Of a stretch of DNA of 30,165 bases, positions 11,330-20,492 are shown piece after piece (position 1 is the stretch's first letter; the number at the start of each line of letters is the position of its first letter). The translations under genes and the position numbers were made by a program. The DNA is from Copromyces sp. CBS 386.78 (taxonomy: Eukaryota; Ascomycota; Sordariomycetes; Sordariales; Sordariaceae), in the NCBI GenBank assembly GCA_030685235.1, contig MU839307.1, positions 1 to 30,165 on the forward strand. The letters run 5' to 3'. The notes beneath the pieces are model-generated. The model made no database searches and was not told the DNA's origin. It saw only the letters and a program-made list of their open reading frames with translations.

Positions 11330-11835
11330 TCATGAACAGGTCGTTCTGTTCAAAATGGCGGGGGCGAACCACAAAATGTGATGGTTGGGGTACATGAGGG
11401 GTACGCCGGTTTCCGGGTGACCTTGTAGGCCTCGCACATAGTGGCGGGCTTCACGTGTTGTGATGGCGGATGAAGGTTGCATCTCGAACAACTTGTGTAA
11501 CCAACAGTTGCAATGCTAGACCAGAAAGAAGAGGAGGCCAAGAGGTCTGGATCACACTCGCAAGTAAACAAACCCCTGAGGTGAGGTGGATGGAGGGGAA
11601 GGGTTAGGGTTGTTAGTGCGTTTCTGCTAACATGTTCCAACCACTATGATCCAGGAAGGGAAAAGATTCCCGACCTCCCCCGCTTCAGGAGTTCCCACAC
11701 TTTCTCACTTTCACTTGACACATTTCAGCTACACCCCCATCGAGGTCTGAAGACCACAAATTGAGGTCATCCAGTCGTTTCCATCGAGTGTTCAAAGCGC
11801 ACTTCTCTTTTCTCTTTTCGCTCCCCGCATCAACC
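11330..11835. promoter_or_regulatory. Shared divergent promoter region (MATE-like gene and asparaginase-type gene)
   Basis: About 500 bases lie between two genes that point away from each other. On the plus-strand side the last 40 bases before the ATG at 11836 form a pyrimidine-rich tract (cttctcttttctcttttcg), common just upstream of translation starts in filamentous fungi, followed by the favourable start context CAACCATG. No regulator binding site can be named with confidence. Confidence 0.5.
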
Positions 11836-13050
11836 ATGTCCCCATCACCAAAGCCCGCGCCCCTCACCACCATCTTCTCCCTCCTCGCCCTCCTTACAAC
11901 AGCCGCTTCAACCCTCGCCTCTCACGAGTCCCAACACCCCATTAGCTCTTCCAATTCCAAATCCAATACCAAACCCGACTGGCACAACACTCCCGGCCTC
12001 CCCTTCATAATCAACACCTGGGGCGGCACCTTCACGTCCGCCACCAATTCGGCTTTTCACTACCTTACCTCCCCACCACCCGTAGATTCCGACTCCAATC
12101 CCCGTCTAAATGCCATCAACGCCATCGTAGCCGGCTGTTCCACCTGCGAACGTCTCCAATGCGACGGCACCGTCGGCTACGGCGGCTCGCCCGACGAAAG
12201 CTGCGAGACGACGCTAGACGCGCTGCTTATGGACGGCGACACGCTCGACTCGGGCGCTGTGGCCAATCTGCGACGGGTGCGAGATGCGATTGCCGTTGCG
12301 AAGCTGGTGTTGTTGTACACAAGACACTCGCTGTTGACGGGCGATCAGGCGACGGGGTTTGCGAAGGAGAATGGGTTTAAAGAAGAGGACTCGGGGACGA
12401 GAGAGTCGAGGGGGGTTTGTGAGGAGTGGAAGAGGGAGGGGTGTAAGACTGGGTCGTATAGGAGAAATAATGTTATGGGCTCAGGAGAAGGGGAGGGAGG
12501 AGGAGGAGGATGTGGGCCGTATGTGCCGGTTCCGGAGAAGGAGTTGGGGCTTGATGGGGGTCTTGGGGAGACAAAGCAATTGGAGGCGGAGAGGAGCGGA
12601 CATGATACCATCTCTATGATCGCTATTGGGAAGGATGGGAGGATGGCGGCTGGGTCTTCAACGAATGGTGCATCGCATAAGATTCCGGGAAGAGTTGGTG
12701 ATGGACCCATTGTTGGTAGCGGTGCGTATGTCGATGGGGAGGTGGGTGGTTGCGGTGCGACCGGGGATGGGGATATCATGATGCGCTTCCTACCATGCTA
12801 TCAAGCTGTAGAAAGCTTGAGGAGGGGCATGACCCCAGCAGAGGCAGCTGAAGATGTGGTAAGAAGGATGGTGAGGAAATACCCCAGTGTGCAAAGCGGA
12901 ATCGTGGTGGTGGATAAGGATGGTAATCACGGGGCTGCGGCGTCCGGCTGGACGTTCACGTATGCGTACCGAGGAGGGCAAATGAGCGAGGCGGTGGTTG
13001 TCACGGTGCCGCCGGTGGAAGGTGTCATTCCCTTGTCCGCTGACTTATGA
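11836..13050 (+). CDS. Secreted N4-(beta-N-acetylglucosaminyl)-L-asparaginase (aspartylglucosaminidase)
   Basis: An intronless frame of 404 residues. It begins with a signal peptide: a short polar start, then a hydrophobic core TTIFSLLALLTTAASTLA, ending near residue 29. It belongs to the N-terminal nucleophile hydrolases that cleave the GlcNAc-Asn bond of N-glycosylated peptides. The alpha part opens with LPFIINTWGG and contains GSPDESCETTLDALLMDG. The precursor self-cleaves before the nucleophile threonine in HDTISM (Thr258). Substrate-binding motifs follow: STNGASHKIPGRVGDGPIVG and GCGATGDGD. The start ATG at 11836 is the one giving a clean signal peptide; the frame is open further upstream without another ATG. 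A Gly/Glu-rich insert lies before the cleavage site (about 213-245). It converges on the gene ending at 13192 with a 141-base gap. Confidence 0.92.
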   Translation: MSPSPKPAPLTTIFSLLALLTTAASTLASHESQHPISSSNSKSNTKPDWHNTPGLPFIINTWGGTFTSATNSAFHYLTSPPPVDSDSNPRLNAINAIVAGCSTCERLQCDGTVGYGGSPDESCETTLDALLMDGDTLDSGAVANLRRVRDAIAVAKLVLLYTRHSLLTGDQATGFAKENGFKEEDSGTRESRGVCEEWKREGCKTGSYRRNNVMGSGEGEGGGGGCGPYVPVPEKELGLDGGLGETKQLEAERSGHDTISMIAIGKDGRMAAGSSTNGASHKIPGRVGDGPIVGSGAYVDGEVGGCGATGDGDIMMRFLPCYQAVESLRRGMTPAEAAEDVVRRMVRKYPSVQSGIVVVDKDGNHGAAASGWTFTYAYRGGQMSEAVVVTVPPVEGVIPLSADL

Positions 13051-13191
13051 CCGTCCCAACGTGCAATAGAGAGACCGCAGCCAATTCTCCCGAACAACAA
13101 AATCCATTCCATCATGTGCTAAAGGGGGTATCTCAAGAATCGAAGCAAACAAAAACCGCCAACTATCCAACTCGTACGAAAAGAAACATCG

Positions 13192-14076
13192 TCACATCCA
13201 ACATAAAGCCCCGTAGCTCATCATAGTCATGATCCAGACAAACAAAAGCGTCGCTGAACTGCCCACAACCAGACCTCTCGCAGCGGCATTCTCCTGGCCA
13301 GTCCCTTCAACATCACCCCACGGAGTCCCTCCCGTCTTCACCACCTCTCCCGACCCCGCGTCCACCTTATTACCCGACGGATACTTGATATCATAAACCG
13401 GCTTGTTTTTCAGCCTATTCGGCGTTCCAAGGGCATGCTTGCACTGCGCCTGGTTCGCGCTCGGCCAATCCAGGTCGCACGTCTCGTCGTATCCCCAAAT
13501 GCAAATCGGGTCGAGGATGTTGTAAAGAATGTGGTTCTCGCCTACCCAGCTGCCGTCCTTGTGGTTGAGGCAGCTCGCCAGAAAGTTCATGCTGTTGGCC
13601 GCCGACAGCGGAAGCTTGTGGCCCTTTGTGTGGATCAAGTCCTTGCACTCTGAAGCGTCCAGGTCTTCCGTCTGCATTTCGATGGGCCCGCCGGCGGCCG
13701 GCCGATCGTTGGCCCCGTGGCCCGTGACAAGATAGTTCCAGGCATCGTAGCTGATGTCGTGAGCGCCCTCGGATTGATCGATGCGCAGGAGCTTGACCTG
13801 ACGGCCACCGTACGAGAGCGAGACGCAGAGGTTGTTGCAGTCGACCGAGCCGGGCCAGTAGGCGATACGGTCCGTGTTGACTTTGCAACCGAGGACGCCG
13901 ATAGAGGACGAGTAGCTGTCGTGAGGGGTGGCCCAGACTGAGGTCGTGGCAGCATGGGTCGCGGTGGCGCAGTAGAGAACGAGGAGGGCGAGGGAGGACA
14001 AGCGAGATATCCAGAGATTGGACGGCGTCACAAGTCGTGTTGTGCACATTGCGAATGAATGGGGTTCGGTAGTCAT
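13192..14076 (-). CDS. Secreted double-psi beta-barrel (barwin/RlpA-like) protein with GPI-anchor-like tail
   Basis: An intronless 294-residue frame from the first ATG at 14076. A second ATG at 14049 gives a more typical signal peptide, with hydrophobic core LSSLALLVLYCATATHA. The mature part has a barwin/RlpA-type fold signature: SIGVLGCKV, RIAYWPGSVDC, NNLCVSLSYGGR, LLRIDQSEGAHDISYDAW. Conserved cysteines follow (SCLNHKDGSW, DPICIWGYDETCDLDW). The C-terminus ends in a hydrophobic stretch (GSSATLLFVWIMTMMSYGALCWM* region) preceded by small residues (ENAAARG), as in GPI-anchored proteins. Such proteins are common and poorly characterised in filamentous fungi; a wall or host-interaction role is only a guess. 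The gene converges with the asparaginase-type gene. Confidence 0.8.
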   Translation of the reverse strand: MTTEPHSFAMCTTRLVTPSNLWISRLSSLALLVLYCATATHAATTSVWATPHDSYSSSIGVLGCKVNTDRIAYWPGSVDCNNLCVSLSYGGRQVKLLRIDQSEGAHDISYDAWNYLVTGHGANDRPAAGGPIEMQTEDLDASECKDLIHTKGHKLPLSAANSMNFLASCLNHKDGSWVGENHILYNILDPICIWGYDETCDLDWPSANQAQCKHALGTPNRLKNKPVYDIKYPSGNKVDAGSGEVVKTGGTPWGDVEGTGQENAAARGLVVGSSATLLFVWIMTMMSYGALCWM

Positions 14077-14653
14077 GATGGGATTGCCAACGAATCGGTT
14101 ATATGAATGGCCTCGGGTCGGACAGAACCATATAAGTGATGGAACAACTAGACAAGAGGGGCGAACCGCCGTCACGGCGTGTTCTGACTCAGATGATGTC
14201 GATGATTTGTAGACATGGGAATCACAGACAACGGGATGGAGGGAAGAAGGGAGAAAAAAAGGAAAGGCAAAAGGCCACTGACGGCCGGGAATGGGAAAGG
14301 GACCATGCAAATTGCTTGGGGGCGTGCCTGTTCCTGGCTTCCAATTGTCTTGCTTGTTCCTGGCCCGTTCCTGACTTGTGACGGAAAGCGACCCTGAGAT
14401 TTAATGGTGACATTAAGCTCAAGATTAACAAGTGCCCTATTTGGCCTAGCGTCTGTTTCTACGAAACCCACTGATTGGCCCTTTTAAATTTCCCCGGACT
14501 CGCTTGCAGGCGCTTGTCATGTTCAGGGCACACTTCCTGGTCCACGTGGGGGGGTGAAAGCGACGGCCCCACCGAAACGAAACAAAAAATGGAGAAAATT
14601 TCTGCTGCTCTCCAGATTGCACATTGATAGCATTTAAATGAGGGAAACATCAC
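14077..14653. other. Upstream region of the double-psi beta-barrel gene
   Basis: This holds the promoter of the gene starting at 14076 and ends at the tRNA terminator. A cluster of related GTTCCTG(G) copies lies at about 14328-14375. No consensus TATA or named operator was identified, and open frames here have no ATG or domain support. Confidence 0.45.
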
Positions 14654-14667
14654 AAAAAAACACAAAA
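14654..14667 (-). terminator. RNA polymerase III terminator of tRNA-Arg
   Basis: On the minus strand, 14 nt past the tRNA 3' end, there is a run of four T (14667-14664) followed by a run of seven T (14660-14654). Oligo-T is the Pol III stop signal; the longer run is probably the effective one. Confidence 0.8.
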
Positions 14668-14680
14668 TGAAAGAATAACT

Positions 14681-14752
14681 CGATCCACCCAGGGGTCGAA
14701 CCTGGAACCTCCTGATTCGTAGTCAGACGCTCTGCCATTGAGCCAGCGGACC
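14681..14752 (-). tRNA. tRNA-Arg (anticodon ACG)
   Basis: The minus strand folds into a full 72-nt cloverleaf without an intron. The acceptor stem GGTCCGC pairs with GTGGATC (two G-U pairs), followed by discriminator G. The D arm is GCTC/GAGC with a 7-nt loop. The anticodon stem TCTGA/TCAGG carries the loop CTACGAA, giving anticodon ACG (read as ICG, decoding CGU/CGC/CGA arginine). The variable loop has 5 nt and the T arm is CCAGG TTCGACC CCTGG. Internal promoter boxes A (TGGCTCAATGG) and B (GGTTCGACCCC) fit the consensus. CCA is not encoded, as usual in eukaryotes. Confidence 0.96.
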
Positions 14753-14832
14753 TTGTTGGAAAGAGGTTCCGGATCATGTTGTTATGAAGTCCTCTACAGC
14801 CCACAATCTATCACGACACCTTTTCTCTTTAC

Positions 14833-15692
14833 CTAGTCTAACATGACAGACACTCCTTCATGGCGGCCCCTGGTAAAACTGATCGGGATGATGTTGAAGA
14901 CAGTCCTGCCGGACGGGGTTGTCCAGACGCCGTGATGGTCCCTGTGGAGGGAGGAGTCATCATCGGTGCCGCCGTTGGTAAGCAGAATGGTCTTTGCCGA
15001 GTGAAGATAGCTGCGTGTGATCATGCTGCTGGCAGTGGTGAAGGACGGGACCTGGTAGGAAGTTCCGGACGTATCAGGAACGGTCGCCGTATTACCCGAG
15101 ATCCAAGTGGCCCCATGTGTTCCTCAGAAACTTGAGGGTGTCGGTGAAGAAGCGTTGAGATGATATGATGACCCGATGGGCGAAGGTAGGAGGGTGGACG
15201 GGGATGAGTGACTTGACGACGACGTTGTCAAGAGACCTGGGAGGCTAAGGTATGTCCCAAGCAATGTCTGGCGAAATGGAAAGCTCGGCGAGAGCGCCAT
15301 CGATGCGGAAGAGGTCGAGCCGCGGGACGGACAATGATGTTATTGTCACGGCTCCAAACAGGCACGGAGACATAGCGGTCGTTGGCCATAGCGGCATTTC
15401 GCGCCTCGATGTTGACCTTGAGCAGTGGGTTACATTTGACTTCGAGAAATTGTACTCGTCATAACCAAATCTAGGTGCTGACATCCCGGGTTCATAAAGG
15501 GGCGAATGGGGATATGCCCTTCGCTCTCTTCACCGAAGCGCTGGCGTATAGCGGCTCTGGGTGCTGGAGAGTTATCAACTCCCCATTTGAGGTCCCAGAC
15601 GACGCCTGATAGTCTGAGAGATATTGCTCCCATATCAAGAGACGAAGCTCGGAGGGGAGGAGAGAGAAAAGGTGAAAGTGGTGGTCGGTCAT
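14833..15692 (-). pseudogene. Broken 2EXR-domain-like gene
   Basis: From an ATG at 15692 the minus strand encodes a start typical of fungal 2EXR/F-box-like proteins: FHLFSLLPSELRLLIWEQYL. Similarity then hops between frames: a segment with RLSGVVWDLKWG in another frame near 15590, KVNIEARNAAMANDRYVSV (matching the 'VNREAR' block of the family) near 15400-15340, and RVIISSQRFFTDTLKFL near 15150. No consensus introns join these pieces, and stops lie between them. The simplest reading is a decayed gene with several frameshifts. The 3' limit is approximate. The family is numerous and functionally obscure in ascomycetes. It lies immediately beyond the tRNA. Confidence 0.55.
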
Positions 15693-16745
15693 GGTGTCGG
15701 CTAGGCAGGCTGGCTGTAATCGAAGCGCAGGAAGACTTTGCGGAAGGGAAACCTGGCTTTTAGAGTCTGGAGGCGGACAGTAAATTGTGTTTTGTGCTTT
15801 GCAGTCTCGGCAGTCGGCACCAACCTTCAAGTGAATGGCTAAGACGATAGGGTGGCAACGGCCGAAAAAGGTTTATGGTCAGCGACTATGCCCTTCACCT
15901 CCAGCACCTCTTGGCCCCTACTCAACAAATAAATCGAGACACTGTAAGTGTCCATCGAAGGTTGTACGTTCCATACCGGGTTTGGATGTCGAGACGAAGA
16001 TCAAACTTGAATGGAAGTATGTCAGTTTCAATGGTTGTCGAACATATATACTGGAGCTATTCGTGACCGATGTACGCTTTTACCTAGAGGTTCCGAAAAA
16101 TACAAGTACCAATCTCACCAAATGGGCAAGCAAAAACTTTCGAAAGAGCGCACAGCCATGGGAGCTTAGGACATACCGCCAACTTATACGCTGTTCGAGA
16201 CGTAGATAGAACCCAAGTACCTAGTCACCACCCACATACACCCTGCGAAGTAGCACTCCGACAATCTTGTTAGATCATGCCTAAAACACCTTGTTGTCAG
16301 CAAGTCAGCAAGGTTTGACGGAAAGAGAACATGCAATGGGTGACTAACCAGGTCCAACAACCAAACGATCGGCTTATCTTGATTCTGGTAATTATCGTAG
16401 CTTTCGGTCCTGTTGATGTTACGGCTTGGTCCAATAACAAAGGTACTCGACGAAGCGATTAGAAAGGAAAGTGAAGGCGGTCGAGGCCGTAGCACTGATA
16501 TTGCACTCAAGGGAAACCGGAACGGATATTGCAGTCCCAGCTCAATGGGACAAGGAAAAGCGAGTGGCAAGTGTATCAAATCTATTAATATATCAGCTCA
16601 TCACACAAGACATGGACAGGACAAAAGCTGGTAAACAAGACGCTGGCATTTCCCACCGCTTTTAGCCCCACGCCACATCACCAACACCGCACCATCATGC
16701 TATTACAATAACACCCGTACTCATCCAGTCATAATCTCCTTTAAC
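15693..16745. other. Intergenic region with 3' flank of the adaptin gene; no confident gene
   Basis: A plus-strand frame of about 124 codons (15835-16209) exists but has no recognisable domain or signal and is surrounded by stops. I do not call it a gene. The right end should hold the 3' UTR of the adaptin gene, whose stop codon is at 16746-16748. Confidence 0.4.
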
Positions 16746-19121
16746 TCAGAACAACCCAAGCAAATCCTCGCTACCCCCACCACTCTTAGGAGGACTCTGA
16801 CTAGGCGTATGCCCCAGCTGCTGACCAGGCGGCGGTGGGGCACTCGTCCCACTAAGATCCATGCCCGCAAGCCCGCTCATCATATCACTCATTCCACCTG
16901 CGGCCGCAACCGGCACAGCAGCAGCCGCTGCCGGCATGGGCGGTGGCGCATCGAACAGCCCCATGATATCCGCCATGCCGCCGCTAGGTTGCGGTGGCGC
17001 ACCGGGAAGACCGCCGACTGTGGCGGGACTGGCAAACCGATCTGGTGTGCCGACACCACCGCCGTGCTCTGCGCTGGCAGGGGCACCGCCGTCGAAGTCG
17101 ATGTCGAGAAGATTCTCAATGTTGTTCTGCTGGCCACCCTTGGCAGCAGCAGCGACCGACGCGGCAATGGGGTTCTCGGCGGCGTTTTGGCGCTGTTCTT
17201 GGATGGCGGCGCGCTGGATCTCGTCGGCGCCGAAGCGGCCCTTGCCGACAAACGACTCGGGAGGCTTGTGGTAGACGGAGGCGAGAGTGGAAAGCTCGGA
17301 AAGAAGTTGCTCGAGGAGGACGGGAGGGAGGGATGTTACTGTTGTCGTGATGGCAGGCTTTTGGGAGAGAATGATGCTCTGTGAATGCGGGTTAGTCGCT
17401 GTTTGCACATTCAGGGGGTACGGGCTGTGACAAACCTTGGCAACATCGAGATCGCCAGAGAGGAGACGCCAGTAAATATAAGCACGGTCTCTGATATCGG
17501 GGTTGTCGTTGTCTGCCGTGGCTTGCTGAAGGACTTTCTGTACCAGGCCTTGGGTGTTGCTGGGCTTCTTCAGGAACAGCTTGACCACAGCGGTCAGAAT
17601 CTGAAGCTGCGTCTGCGTGAACTCTTCCAGGAAACCCTCCACAAACCCTTCCAGAATCTCATCGGCGTTGTTGATTTTCTCGGCATACTCTCCAACAATC
17701 CAGATCAAGGCACCCCTGGCGTTGGGCTCATCCAACTCGTCAATGTACTGGCAGAGAGTGGGGATGACACCTTCGTATCCGGGATACTTGCGGAGGATAT
17801 CCTTGATGACGACAATAACCTCTTGCACCACATAGTTGACCTTGGTGGAGATGAGGTCAAGCAACGCGTTGACGCACTTCTCGCTAGCGGCCTCAATCTT
17901 AATGGCGACCTGACCAATGGCCTTGACGGCTCTCCTGACAAAATCCATGTCGACTTCAAGGGCGTATTCCTTGAGCTCGGAAAGTAGCTGATCGAAGTTC
18001 TTGTCGTTTGCTATCCTGACCATGATCTCCAGCTTCTGGAGCTTGACGTACGGGGGGTCGTTGTACTTGCAGAAGAACACCCTCAGCTCCTTGCTAAGGA
18101 TGTCGGGGTTGGCTTGCAGCAGAAGGTCAATGTTCCGTAGAGCGACGTACTGCACCTCAGGGGCCGAGGCAATAAGCGTGACCAGTGGAGGCGCCATCTT
18201 CTTCAGGTAGGCGCTCACAGTCTTGGGGCTGAGAGCCTTCATGTGGGTGAAGACGACCTTGACGGCGGCCAAAACCACGCTGGGGTTGACGTGCTGGAAC
18301 TGGGGCGCTACTCTTTCGCAAATGTGTTCCGACTCCTTGACGTCTTGGGCCGTGTACTCGGACAGTGTTGTGAGGATGGTGACTCTTCCCCATTCCGTGC
18401 ATTCGTTCAGCGCCATCAGCAGCTTCTTTAGCGTGGCGGGTGTGAGGACAAGCGCCCTGGTCTCGGGGGCGGTTTCGTGAATTTCGGACAGGGCCTGGAC
18501 AGAGTTGGCCACGACCATGGGATTGGGGTCGCCGATCATCTCCTGCAGCGTCTCCAGGAAACCGTTCTCGATGCACATTGTGGGGTTGAGATCGAACAGT
18601 TTGGCGACACAGATGGCGGCGGTCTTGCGGACGTAAGGGGACTCGTCTCGTAGCGTCTTGCGTAGCGGCTCCTCCATGTAATCGATCATCTTGTCGACGC
18701 GAATGCAGCCCATGGTTCGAATCGCCAGTGCCCGAATGAGGGGGTTCGGGTCTTCCGAGTCTTGTACGAATGTGTTGACGGCGAGAATGCAGAGATCGGG
18801 ATGTGATTTGGCGTAGTTCCTAGACTCAGGGGTTAGCGCTCGTTCGTTCGGGCAGGTGGCGAGAGAGACGGGCACTGCTGTTGCTCACATCAAGTAGAGA
18901 TACACCAGCTTCTTCTGGTCGAGATCTGAGGTCGCGATGTTCTTGAGAACGTCCGGGAAGAGCGCCGACACATCCTTGCCCAGGGTCATGGCCATGATGG
19001 TCTTCTGAATGGCTTCCTTGCGCTCGTAGGCATACTGGGACACAAGGCCGGCTCGCAGCTCAAAGGTCTCGCCCTTGCGCGGGGGAGCGAACGCGCCCCT
19101 AATGCGGTTCATAGCTGACAT
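16746..19121 (-). CDS. AP-1 clathrin adaptor complex, beta subunit (beta-adaptin)
   Basis: Three exons, 19121-18889, 18819-17436 and 17378-16746, encode 749 residues. Both introns (69 and 57 nt) have GT-AG ends and CTAAC branch sites. Residues about 12-540 are the Adaptin_N trunk of HEAT-like repeats, with highly conserved blocks such as [39 protein letters not shown] and [11 protein letters not shown]. The hinge carries a clathrin-box-like motif LLDID (629-633), and the last residues are LLGLF. The metazoan-type C-terminal ear is absent, as is usual in fungi, where a Gly/Pro/Ala-rich tail takes its place. With gamma, mu and sigma subunits it links cargo to clathrin at the trans-Golgi and endosomes. 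Assignment to AP-1 rather than AP-2 rests on overall resemblance to the fungal AP-1 beta form (yeast Apl2). Confidence 0.93.
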
Positions 19122-20205
19122 TGCGAAGGCGTTTTTGTTCTGCGCACTCGGGGAGGTGGAGGAGACGGCGAGGTCGAGGTCGTCGGGCGGTGAAACCTCG
19201 AGCTTCGACAGAGGTTAACGGGCGGTCGTGGAATGGCGCATACACGGATGTGCTTTTGGGTGTCGACGGCGGAGGAATCGGCAGGTAGTCGTGGACCCGG
19301 GAAACAAAAGAGCGAACAGGCCTGGTGTAAGGCTGCGGTTGTCGAGGGCGTGGTCCAGCCTTCGGAATCAACAAGTCGCTGCGTTGTCGCTGGATCACGA
19401 TGATGTGGACGGGGCAGCTCGATAGATGTCCAGTGTTGTACGCGCTGAATGGCGGCCACTGTATCCACTGTGGTCAACTGTGGTGTCCTCCAAGTCACTT
19501 GCAGCGACGGGACAGGCCAGAGCGTCTTGGCATGGATGCCCCACTCACAGGGTCCTTGCTGCCCCGCCGGAAAGGAGAGCTTCAGCCACATGGCCGTCTT
19601 TGGGCATTCTGGAAGCTGTGGCTTGGCACTTGGCGGCGATGATGGTGATGGTCGTGACGACGGGGGCACTTACAAGAAGCATCCACTCCCGGTGCACTAC
19701 ATTAGAGCAGCGACTATTCGGCGACGGTGTAACCTATACACGTTCTCCATATGTAGTAGAAATTCGAACACTCTCCGTCATCCAAGCCTACAAGTAGAAC
19801 CTATCACCATCATCAACGTCACAAGTGTCAACCGGCAGAGGCAAAACAATGGTAATGCTGCCCAACTCTTCTTCCAAGTGCTGATATTCCTCAAGTAAAT
19901 TGCTAACAATGAGATGCTTGACTGCGACAGGCCAACTTTCCCAATCTGCGCCGCCTCTTCATCGAGGCCAGGACAGACAGTGAAGAAAGAGACGTGTCCA
20001 GAAAAGCCGTACGTGACCGCCTCTCGATATTGCTGTTTTAACTACCATAAAGATGGCCTGACATGATGATAGTTTTACAATGCCGTCCTGTTTCTAAGCT
20101 CCGTCGCAGTCTTCAGCCTAATAGCCCAGAGAATGAACGCCACAAAGTAATACCCTCTCTCCTGTGCCATTATCGTTCGCCCATTGCGTACCTTGATATA
20201 GATAG
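19122..20205. other. Upstream region of the adaptin gene; no confident gene
   Basis: The first 300 bases upstream of the adaptin ATG should be its promoter and 5' leader. Several overlapping plus-strand frames at 19400-19900 share no domain and conflict with each other. Between 20075 and 20205 the minus strand has a hydrophobic segment GYYFVAFILWAI that might be an exon of the small gene listed next; the junction could not be proven. Confidence 0.4.
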
Positions 20206-20424
20206 TCATACAAAACCAAAAGGGTATAAAACACCTCGCTGGACCGTACACGCCCAAAACTTGTTGATGAAAAAGTAGCGGTGATAATACAAAAGCTCCA
20301 GAACCATCTCCCTCGCCGCCAAGTCCAACATCTCCGACAGACGCTGCTTGATCTTGATGACCCCCTCGCCGTAGTCACCGTCACGATGAGGACTGGAAGA
20401 AATCGATACCATTGTCAAGCTCAT
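20206..20424 (-). CDS. Possible small unrecognised protein gene (perhaps spliced)
   Basis: An ATG at 20424 (or 20412) opens a 72-codon frame ending at 20206. Its centre looks coding: VIKIKQRLSEMLDLAAREM, an amphipathic helix, followed by LELLYYHRYFFINKFW, an aromatic-rich, membrane-like stretch. Downstream, another frame continues with a second hydrophobic segment (about 20160-20080), so an intron starting at the GTACGG near 20250 is plausible, but no acceptor fits well. It starts only 69 bases after the end of the DEK_C gene on the same strand, so it could also be part of that gene's 3' UTR. No family is recognised. Confidence 0.3.
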   Translation of the reverse strand: MSLTMVSISSSPHRDGDYGEGVIKIKQRLSEMLDLAAREMVLELLYYHRYFFINKFWACTVQRGVLYPFGFV

Positions 20425-20492
20425 AGTAGACGTCCGGCCCGGCACCCCGAGGCGATTGGCCAGCACCGGGGTCCCGAATCGATCGCCATGAC

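Noticed and set aside
11761..11835. Upstream extension of the asparaginase-type frame.
   Set aside because: It has no ATG; the ATG at 11836 gives a standard signal peptide and good start context.
15835..16209. A 124-codon plus-strand ORF.
   Set aside because: No domain, signal or splice context, and the composition is unremarkable; treated as chance.
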